Notes under the pieces: model-generated | The model's database searches: none | What the model was told of the DNA's origin: nothing | Seen by the model: only the letters and a program-made list of their open reading frames with translations | Assembly: GCA_904420055.1 (NCBI GenBank) | Contig: CAJFTV010000151.1 | Location: forward strand, 1-9,167 | Direction of reading: 5' to 3' | DNA length: 9,167 bases | Origin: Candidatus Alloscillospira gallinarum | GTDB taxonomy: Bacteria; Bacillota; Clostridia; Oscillospirales; Oscillospiraceae | Shown: positions 4,734-9,167 of the stretch, in pieces | Layout: the number at the start of each line of letters is the position of its first letter | Position numbering within the stretch: position 1 is the stretch's first letter | Program-made: the position numbers and the translations under genes

Positions 4734-7166
4734 ATGTATACGTTTTCCCCTGTTACGGAGAGAGTGGAAAAAATCCGCGAAAAATACCGCTCCACCTTCC
4801 CCACCTTCAGCTCTGAGCGCTGCCGGATTATCACCGACTTCTACAAGGCCAATCCCAACATGCCCGGCCAGCTGAAAAGGGCACAAAACCTGTATAACCT
4901 AATTGAGAAAATGACAATTCTTGTCCACGACGACGAGCTTATTGTGGGCAACATCTCCGCCCATTTCCGCGGCTGCACCATAAGCCCGGAGTACGGCGGC
5001 CTTCGCTGGCTCAAGGAGGAGCTGGAGAGCGGCGTCTTTGAAAACCGCAGCGAGGTGGAGGAAAAGACTAACATCTCCCCTGAGGATAAGCAGTGGGTCA
5101 TAGACAACGCTGAATACTGGGACACCTACTCCATGCACGCAAGAAACAGATACAATGTGCCCATTGGCTTTGAGGATATTGCCGACACAGGGGTTATACC
5201 CTTTGGCGGCCCCGGCTTTGGCGGCGAGGGCATGGGCTTCGGCGGCGGCCCCATAGGTCATTTTGCCTCAAACTACGGCAAGGTTGTAAGCCGCGGCTTT
5301 AAGTCTATCAAGGAAGAGGCCCTTGCCCATCTCGACGCCATGAAGGGCAATATCATGGGCGATAACGCAACAAAATATAACTTCTACCGCTCAATCGTCA
5401 TTGTATGCGACGCGGCGTCTCTCCTTGCAAAGCGCTATGCTAAGGAGTGTCTGCGTCAGGCGGAAGCTATGGACGACTGCAAGCGCAAAAAAGAGCTTCT
5501 CACAATGGCTGATTCATTAAATCACATCATGGAGTACCCCGCCAGAAACTACTGGGAGGCAGTTCAGGCAACATACTTAAACCACCTCATGTACTGCCTT
5601 GACGGCCAGATGCACGGCCTCACCTTAGGCCGCTTTGACCAGTACACCGGACCCTTTGCAGAGGCTGACCTGGCCTCCGGCGCATTTACAAGAGAGCAGC
5701 TTCAGGAGATTACCGACTGCTTCTTCCTGAAAATTGCCGAGACTTCCCTCTGCCGCCAGATTTTCGCGGCGTTAAACTGCGGCGGTTACTCCTCCGGCCA
5801 GCATATCTCCCTGGGCGGCGTGAAAAAGGACGGCTCTGATGCCACAAACGTGGTGTCCTTCCTCATGCTTGAGTCTATGGCCCGTCTCTCGCTCCATGAG
5901 CCACCGCTCTCCTGCCGTATTCACGAGAACACACCGGAAGAGCTATGGGAGGCGGCAATTGAGTGTACAAAGCTCGTTGGCGGCATACCCACTCTCCAGA
6001 ACGACAAGGTAATTATAAAGTGCCTTTTAGACCGCGGCTTTACTCTTGAGGACGCCAGGGATTACTGCCTTATCGGCTGTGTTGAGCCCGCCGGATTTGG
6101 AAATGACTTCCCCTGCTGCGGCGGCTGCGGAAATGAAACATACCTAAATCAGGCAAATATCCTTGTTATGACTATTAACAACGGCATTAACCCCCTCACA
6201 AAGGCAGACTCCCACTTCAATACCGGATATCTCTATGAGTTTGAAAACTTTGACCAGGTAAAAGACGCCTATGTAAAGCAGACAGAGTTCTATGTGAGAT
6301 GGCATTTCTCCATTACCAATATGCACTATATGACTGTCCGGGAAATGATGCCCCTGCCCTCTGTCTCCGCCACAATGGACGGCTGTATGGAGAGCGGCCT
6401 TGATGTCACCTGGGGCGGCGCAAAGTACAACGCCATGGGCTCCTCCGGCATCGGCTGTGCAAACGTGGGTGACGGCCTCTATGCCATAAAGCACCTCTGC
6501 TTTGACAAGAAAATATGCACCACACGGGAGCTTTACGATGCTCTCATGGCAAACTGGGAGGGGTATGAGCCACTCAGGCAGTATATTCTGAACCAGATGC
6601 CGCGCTACGGCAACGACTGCAAAGAAGTCGACGAGCTCACAGGCTGGGCTATGGACGTATTTGCCAAGGCCTTTAACAAGTGCTCTTGCTACCGGGTAAA
6701 TACCTGTCAGGCAGGCATTTACCCCGTGTCCACCCATATCATGTACGGCATGAACACCTGGGCTACACCTGACGGGCGCATGACCGGCGAACCCCTTGCC
6801 GACGGCATCTCTCCCAAGCAGGGACTTGACAAGAACGGTCCCGCCGCCGTATTAAACAGCATGGCCAAAATTCCTCACCGTGCGTTTTCTAACGGTACAC
6901 TTCTGAACATGAAATTCCACCCCGCAACCGTTGCCGGGGACGAGGGCAACACAAAGCTCCGCCGCCTGGTGGAAACCTATTTCGACATGGACGGAATGCA
7001 TATTCAGTACAACGTCATGGGCGCGGAACAGCTCCGAAAAGCCCAGGAGGACCCGGATGGCAACCGCAACCTTGTTATACGCATAGCCGGCTTCTCCGCC
7101 TACTTTGTCGAACTGGATAAGAGACTTCAGGACGACCTCATAAGCCGTACTGACCAGAGAGTATAA
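4734..7166 (+). CDS. Glycyl radical enzyme of the dehydratase/lyase (GCVEP) class, substrate unknown
   Basis: The 810-residue protein has the PFL-like domain followed by the C-terminal glycyl radical domain. The radical site is RIAGFSAYF (Gly786). The catalytic loop is LIGCVEP, with thiyl Cys449 and general base Glu451, as in glycerol/propanediol dehydratase, choline lyase, hydroxyproline dehydratase and isethionate lyase. It does not fit pyruvate formate-lyase, which uses adjacent cysteines. Other family marks are DDELIVGN (66-73), GHFASNY with His176, GRFDQY (299-304), and SLGGVKKDG with RIHENTPEELW. The loop after GCVEP lacks the PGK..WHD pattern I recall in glycerol dehydratase and instead holds Cys461, Cys462 and Cys465. 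A glycine-rich stretch occupies 158-175. The protein contains 25 cysteines. The enzyme should be oxygen-sensitive and need a radical-SAM activase, which is absent from the window. AAGGAGG precedes the ATG by 7 bases. Apparently monocistronic; it would often be mis-annotated as formate C-acetyltransferase. Confidence 0.93.
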   Translation: MYTFSPVTERVEKIREKYRSTFPTFSSERCRIITDFYKANPNMPGQLKRAQNLYNLIEKMTILVHDDELIVGNISAHFRGCTISPEYGGLRWLKEELESGVFENRSEVEEKTNISPEDKQWVIDNAEYWDTYSMHARNRYNVPIGFEDIADTGVIPFGGPGFGGEGMGFGGGPIGHFASNYGKVVSRGFKSIKEEALAHLDAMKGNIMGDNATKYNFYRSIVIVCDAASLLAKRYAKECLRQAEAMDDCKRKKELLTMADSLNHIMEYPARNYWEAVQATYLNHLMYCLDGQMHGLTLGRFDQYTGPFAEADLASGAFTREQLQEITDCFFLKIAETSLCRQIFAALNCGGYSSGQHISLGGVKKDGSDATNVVSFLMLESMARLSLHEPPLSCRIHENTPEELWEAAIECTKLVGGIPTLQNDKVIIKCLLDRGFTLEDARDYCLIGCVEPAGFGNDFPCCGGCGNETYLNQANILVMTINNGINPLTKADSHFNTGYLYEFENFDQVKDAYVKQTEFYVRWHFSITNMHYMTVREMMPLPSVSATMDGCMESGLDVTWGGAKYNAMGSSGIGCANVGDGLYAIKHLCFDKKICTTRELYDALMANWEGYEPLRQYILNQMPRYGNDCKEVDELTGWAMDVFAKAFNKCSCYRVNTCQAGIYPVSTHIMYGMNTWATPDGRMTGEPLADGISPKQGLDKNGPAAVLNSMAKIPHRAFSNGTLLNMKFHPATVAGDEGNTKLRRLVETYFDMDGMHIQYNVMGAEQLRKAQEDPDGNRNLVIRIAGFSAYFVELDKRLQDDLISRTDQRV

Positions 7167-7177
7167 TATAAATCTGC

Positions 7178-7212
7178 AAAGCCCGCGGAAAATTTCCGCG
7201 GGCTTTCTTTTT
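7178..7212 (+). terminator. Strong terminator after the glycyl radical enzyme gene
   Basis: AAAGCCCGCGG at 7178-7188 pairs with CCGCGGGCTTT at 7196-7206 around a short AT loop, followed by CTTTTT. It lies 11 bases after the TAA stop and makes the gene a transcription unit of its own. Confidence 0.92.
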
Positions 7213-7232
7213 ATCTGGTAACCTATTTCAGC

Positions 7233-7293
7233 AGTAAATACAATCATTGCAATTTCTGCTATGGCAACCTTTTGCCGAAGCTATGTATTTACT
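7233..7293. repeat. Inverted-repeat element of 61 bp with inner hairpin
   Basis: AGTAAATACA (7233-7242) and TGTATTTACT (7284-7293) are perfect 10-bp inverted repeats. Between them GGCAA-CCTT-TTGCC (7263-7276) forms a 5-bp hairpin with a tetraloop, and GCTATG occurs twice (7258-7263, 7280-7285). It could be a structured RNA, an operator pair or a relic of a small repeat element. It lies past the GRE terminator. Confidence 0.45.
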
Positions 7294-7482
7294 CATATTT
7301 TGGCTAAATTCACAGCTTTAAAACTTACGTACCATAAGATACTCCACAGCCACTGAACACATCAAATTACACTTTGGATACGTAAGCCTTTTACTCACGT
7401 AAAATAAAACGTGATAACAGTAGTATTCATCTCAAAAAGTTTGATTTATTATTTTATGTAAACTTTTAATTTCCCAACCGCA

Positions 7483-7600
7483 AGTGGAAAAAACTGCTTT
7501 GAAAGCAAAAAAAGCCCAGATATACCCACAAAATAAAGGACTTTTAGCCACATGTCTGTGGAAAACCCTGTGGAAAATGTTAATAACTTTTTGTAGATAA
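7483..7600. other. Cluster of four DnaA-box-like sites
   Basis: Compared with the consensus TGTGGATAA, the sites are AGTGGAAAA (7483-7491, 7 of 9), TGTGGAAAA (7557-7565, 8 of 9), TGTGGAAAA (7569-7577, 8 of 9) and TGTAGATAA (7592-7600, 8 of 9). All face the same way, and the two middle ones are exactly 12 bp apart within the direct repeat CTGTGGAAAA. The surrounding DNA is very AT-rich. It may bind DnaA, but neither dnaA nor other usual origin neighbours are present. Confidence 0.35.
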
Positions 7601-7696
7601 GATTATTGTAAACATTTTACGTCAACTTATTACTAAAATTTTCCTGCGTTTTTCGTGTTTATTTTTGTCTGTTTTACAAAATCTGAACGTCTAATT

Positions 7697-7825
7697 TCGA
7701 CACATTTTTCACTTGACAAAATTAAAACTCCAAAAAGCTATAGCATGTTAAAAGCTCTGACATTTCTTTTTTCAATAATTATACTTTTTGTATTTTACTG
7801 ACGGTATAATATAAAAATGTGTCGA
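7697..7825. repeat. Pair of perfect 13-bp inverted repeats, possible operators
   Basis: TCGACACATTTTT (7697-7709) is the exact reverse complement of AAAAATGTGTCGA (7813-7825), 103 bp apart. The left copy with its flanking T contains TTCGACA (7696-7702), a perfect Spo0A box (TGTCGAA) on the minus strand; the right copy has TGTCGAT (7820-7826), one base off. TTGACA at 7713 and TATAAT at 7805 sit just inside the two arms. Either regulator sites or the terminal repeats of a tiny mobile element would fit; no target duplication is seen at the flanks. Confidence 0.5.
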
Positions 7826-7831
7826 TAGTAC

Positions 7832-7860
7832 TTTACATTTTAATTGACCTTTGCTATAAT
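7832..7860 (+). promoter_or_regulatory. Promoter of the tRNA-Ala gene
   Basis: TTTACA at 7832-7837, a 17-bp spacer and TATAAT at 7855-7860 with an upstream TG (7852-7853, extended -10). The predicted start is about 14 bases before the tRNA. This is the best promoter match in the window. Confidence 0.8.
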
Positions 7861-7881
7861 GTCATAGTAAATTTTAAGCGT

Positions 7882-7958
7882 GGGCTTGTAGCTCAGTTTG
7901 GGAGAGCGTACGGTTCGCATCCGTAAGGTCGAGGGTTCGAGCCCCTTCAGGTCCACCA
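7882..7958 (+). tRNA. tRNA-Ala (anticodon CGC)
   Basis: A complete 77-nt cloverleaf can be folded by eye. The acceptor stem is GGGCTTG/CAGGTCC, the D stem GCTC/GAGC, and the anticodon stem TACGG/CCGTA with loop TTCGCAT. The variable loop has 5 nt, the T arm is GAGGG-TTCGAGC-CCCTT, the discriminator is A, and CCA is encoded (7956-7958). The anticodon CGC (7916-7918) reads the alanine codon GCG. The third acceptor pair is G-U, the universal alanine identity element, which independently confirms the assignment. It stands alone between its own promoter and terminator. Confidence 0.96.
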
Positions 7959-8108
7959 CAACGAATAAATCCGAACCTTGTGCCGGTTGGCGATGGGTTC
8001 GGATTTTGTATTTTCAGTTCCTCTCAGAAGCGTCTCCGCTTCGCTGGGCTTCGATTTGGTTTTCACTACGCTCTGGGTACCTTTTTTGTCAACACTTCCC
8101 ACAACGAA
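7956..8108. repeat. 10-bp direct repeats starting at the tRNA CCA end
   Basis: CCACAACGAA occurs at 7956-7965, beginning with the CCA of the tRNA, and again at 8099-8108, 143 bp further on. Direct repeats of a tRNA 3' end are typical scars of integrated elements, but 10 bp is short and the tRNA terminator lies between the copies. Treat it as a possible remnant only. Confidence 0.3.
7967..8014 (+). terminator. Terminator of the tRNA-Ala gene
   Basis: AAATCCGAACC (7967-7977) pairs with GGTTCGGATTT (7996-8006). The 18-nt loop contains a small GCC-GGTT-GGC hairpin, and TTTTGTATTTTC follows. It begins 8 bases after the tRNA CCA end. Confidence 0.85.
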
Positions 8109-8277
8109 CCACTGTAATCTCATTTGTTTATTTTTACAGGTAGCACGTATACAATATTTACTCATACGGGCAAATAAAAACGAGGCCGGACAGATACTAA
8201 TCCACCCGGCTTTTTCTGTGCTGTGCTCTCACACTGAAATATAACAGACGCGCAAATAACCACTTTGTCACAGATGT
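8015..8277. other. Noncoding stretch downstream of the tRNA
   Basis: No gene with a ribosome binding site or recognisable product is present. The part at 8027-8080 is more GC-rich, with repeated CGCTTCG/GGCTTCG-type words, unlike the AT-rich DNA on either side, and could be a dispersed repeat. A weak dyad, CTGTAA (8112-8117) with TTACAG (8134-8139), is also present. Confidence 0.5.
8183..8215 (+). terminator. Probable terminator in the intergenic region
   Basis: AGGCCGG (8183-8189) pairs with CCGGCTT (8206-8212, one G-U pair) around a 16-nt loop, followed by TTTTT. No gene obviously needs it. It may be a second stop for tRNA transcription or mark an unrecognised short transcript. Confidence 0.5.
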
Positions 8278-8291
8278 GTTGTAATTACAAC
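8278..8291. promoter_or_regulatory. 14-bp palindrome, probable CRP/FNR-family activator site
   Basis: GTTGTAATTACAAC is a perfect 14-bp palindrome centred at 8284.5. The -10 box TATAAT at 8314-8319 predicts a start near 8326, so the palindrome is centred at about -41.5, the standard class II position for CRP/FNR-family activators. No good -35 box exists at the right distance, which fits activator dependence. The spacing and symmetry are seen; the identity of the regulator is inferred. Confidence 0.65.
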
Positions 8292-8313
8292 GTACTTTTT
8301 AAATACCTAAAAG

Positions 8314-8319
8314 TATAAT
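8314..8319 (+). promoter_or_regulatory. -10 box of the ferredoxin gene
   Basis: TATAAT with no convincing -35 partner: the hexamer 17 bp upstream is CGTACT. Transcription starting near 8326 would exclude the ATG at 8321 and leave a leader of about 34 nt before the ATG at 8360. Confidence 0.65.
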
Positions 8320-8359
8320 CATGTCAGAACATGAGATATCGGTTTTGGAGGTGCGCATA

Positions 8360-9034
8360 ATGATAAGGAAAATAGTACAGATTGACAAAGATAAGTGCAA
8401 CGGCTGCGGCGCATGTGCAGAGGCGTGTCACGAGGGGGCCATAGGCATGGTAGATGGAAAGGCGCAGCTTTTGCGGGACGACTACTGTGACGGGTTGGGT
8501 GACTGTCTGCCTGCATGTCCAACTGGCGCCATCACATTTGTAGAACGTGAGGCCGCAGAATATGACAGAGCCGCCGTACTGAAGAACATGACCAAAAAGT
8601 CCGGGAACGGCTGTCCCGGTTCACAGGCAAAGAGGATTGCTAAGAGTGACATGCCAGCAGATGTTCATGTACCGTCCCGCCTCTCACAGTGGCCGGTCCA
8701 AATTAAACTTGTCCCAGCTGCCGCACCATATTTTGACGGGGCCGACCTGCTCATTGCAGCGGACTGCACTGCATATGCATACGGGAATTTTCACGAGGAT
8801 TTTATCCGCGGCAGAAAAACTCTTGTGGGCTGTCCAAAGCTGGACAGTGTGAACTACGCGGAAAAACTCTCCCAAATTTTTTCCACGCATGATATAAAAA
8901 GTATTACAGTTGCCCGCATGGAAGTCCCCTGCTGCGGCGGTCTTGAATACGCAGTAAAAATGGCGCTTCAAGCCTGCGGCAAGGATATTCCCTGCAATGT
9001 CGTAACCATCTCCACCGACGGACAAATACTGTAA
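8360..9034 (+). CDS. Ferredoxin-domain protein of FrdX type (HcpR-regulon ferredoxin)
   Basis: The 224-residue protein begins with a bacterial ferredoxin domain. Cys13-x2-Cys16-x2-Cys19-x3-Cys23 would hold a [4Fe-4S] cluster. The second motif reads CDGLGDCLPACP, with Cys43, Cys49 and Cys53 but Leu46 where a standard 8Fe ferredoxin has a cysteine. A linker with GNGCPGS (Cys85) leads to a C-terminal domain with AADCTAYAYG, LVGCPKLD (Cys158) and EVPCCGGLEYA (Cys191, Cys192). From memory this matches proteins often annotated as 4Fe-4S ferredoxin and found with hybrid cluster protein genes (FrdX); electron transfer in the cytosol is inferred. I chose the ATG at 8360 because GGAGGT ends 7 bases upstream and because the ATG at 8321 precedes the predicted transcript start. 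A single-gene unit closed by a terminator. Confidence 0.87.
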   Translation: MIRKIVQIDKDKCNGCGACAEACHEGAIGMVDGKAQLLRDDYCDGLGDCLPACPTGAITFVEREAAEYDRAAVLKNMTKKSGNGCPGSQAKRIAKSDMPADVHVPSRLSQWPVQIKLVPAAAPYFDGADLLIAADCTAYAYGNFHEDFIRGRKTLVGCPKLDSVNYAEKLSQIFSTHDIKSITVARMEVPCCGGLEYAVKMALQACGKDIPCNVVTISTDGQIL

Positions 9035-9119
9035 GTTCCTTTGTCCAGTAAAATATGTACGAATATATTCCAGACCTTATATTCGGTTAATATTGCTCAA
9101 GTAAATACCGCATAACAGC

Positions 9120-9155
9120 AAAATCCCCGAGAAATATCAGTCTCGGGGATTTTTT
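9120..9155 (+). terminator. Terminator after the ferredoxin gene
   Basis: A perfect 13-bp stem, AAAATCCCCGAGA (9120-9132) with its complement at 9141-9153, has an 8-nt loop, and T's run from 9150 to 9155. It is 86 bases after the stop; nothing else was seen in between. Confidence 0.9.
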
Positions 9156-9167
9156 GATATTTCCCGC

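Larger units (their letters stand above)
7213..7831. other. AT-rich noncoding region between the GRE and tRNA genes
   Basis: No credible gene is seen on either strand in these roughly 620 bp. Besides the elements listed separately it contains small dyads: CTTACGTA (7324-7331) with TACGTAAG (7379-7386); TCACGT-8-ACGTGA (7395-7414); and AAAAGTTT (7435-7442) with AAACTTTT (7460-7467). An 8-bp palindrome GCTATAGC lies at 7737-7744, and a TATAAT box at 7805-7810 may be an extra promoter reading towards the tRNA gene. Confidence 0.7.

Noticed and set aside
6144..6737. 197-codon open frame on the minus strand inside the GRE gene
   Set aside because: Antisense shadow of a highly conserved coding region; its protein has no recognisable domain.
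4734..7166. Pyruvate formate-lyase assignment
   Set aside because: The active site has Cys-Val-Glu rather than the adjacent cysteine pair needed for formate C-acetyltransferase chemistry.
7713..7744. TTGACA with TATAGC as a promoter inside the inverted-repeat element
   Set aside because: The spacer is 20 bp and the -10 is poor; kept only as a note.
7844..7860. TTGACC as -35 box for the tRNA promoter
   Set aside because: Only 5 bp separate it from the TATAAT; TTTACA at 7832 has the correct 17-bp spacing.
7947..8165. 72-codon open frame on the minus strand overlapping the tRNA
   Set aside because: It overlaps the tRNA and both arms of its terminator, has no convincing ribosome binding site and has low-complexity composition; more likely a fortuitous frame in repeat-like DNA.
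1..9167. CRISPR array, transposase, prophage genes
   Set aside because: No regularly spaced repeats and no mobile-element proteins were found in any frame.

Overview
The window looks like chromosomal DNA from a strictly anaerobic Bacillota, probably a gut-type Clostridia. Supporting signs are strong AAGGAGG-type ribosome binding sites, sigma-A-like promoters with TATAAT boxes, a B12-independent glycyl radical enzyme, several Fe-S and flavin proteins, AT-rich intergenic DNA around GC-richer genes, and compact hairpin-plus-T-run terminators. No phage, transposase or CRISPR signal was seen. The species cannot be named from this sequence.

Layout, left to right. At 1-516 (+) is the C-terminal end of a cardiolipin synthase with its second HKD motif, closed by a terminator. 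At 737-1528 (+) is a HAD-IIA (NagD-like) phosphatase. It runs tail-to-tail, with an 8-bp overlap, into a membrane-anchored glycerophosphodiester phosphodiesterase at 1521-2330 (-). That gene and an Fe-S/flavin-type NAD(P)H oxidoreductase at 2518-3153 (+) diverge from one intergenic region with a palindromic -10 box. A bidirectional terminator separates the oxidoreductase from a two-gene operon on the minus strand: a DUF2148 ferredoxin-domain protein (4076-4603) translationally coupled to an EamA-type transporter (3204-4079). This operon diverges from an 810-residue glycyl radical enzyme (GRE, 4734-7166, +), and the two promoters appear to share one -35 element.

The GRE ends at a strong terminator, followed by about 670 bp of AT-rich noncoding DNA. 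That stretch holds a 61-nt inverted-repeat element, a cluster of four DnaA-box-like sites, and a pair of perfect 13-bp inverted repeats with Spo0A-box-like cores. It leads into a tRNA-Ala(CGC) gene with a good extended -10 promoter and its own terminator. About 300 bp further on is a FrdX-like ferredoxin protein (8360-9034, +), preceded by a 14-bp perfect palindrome centred about 41.5 bp upstream of the predicted transcription start, as expected for a class II CRP/FNR-family activator site.

Functional reading. The first three genes (cardiolipin synthase, phosphatase, phosphodiesterase) could all act on glycerophospholipids and their breakdown products, but they do not form one operon. The GRE has the Cys-x-Glu active site of the dehydratase/lyase branch. 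Its substrate loop differs from what I recall of glycerol dehydratase, and no activating enzyme is encoded nearby, so its substrate is unknown and it is the best candidate for new biology here. The FrdX-like gene with its CRP/FNR-type site suggests an HcpR-like redox or nitrosative-stress regulon.
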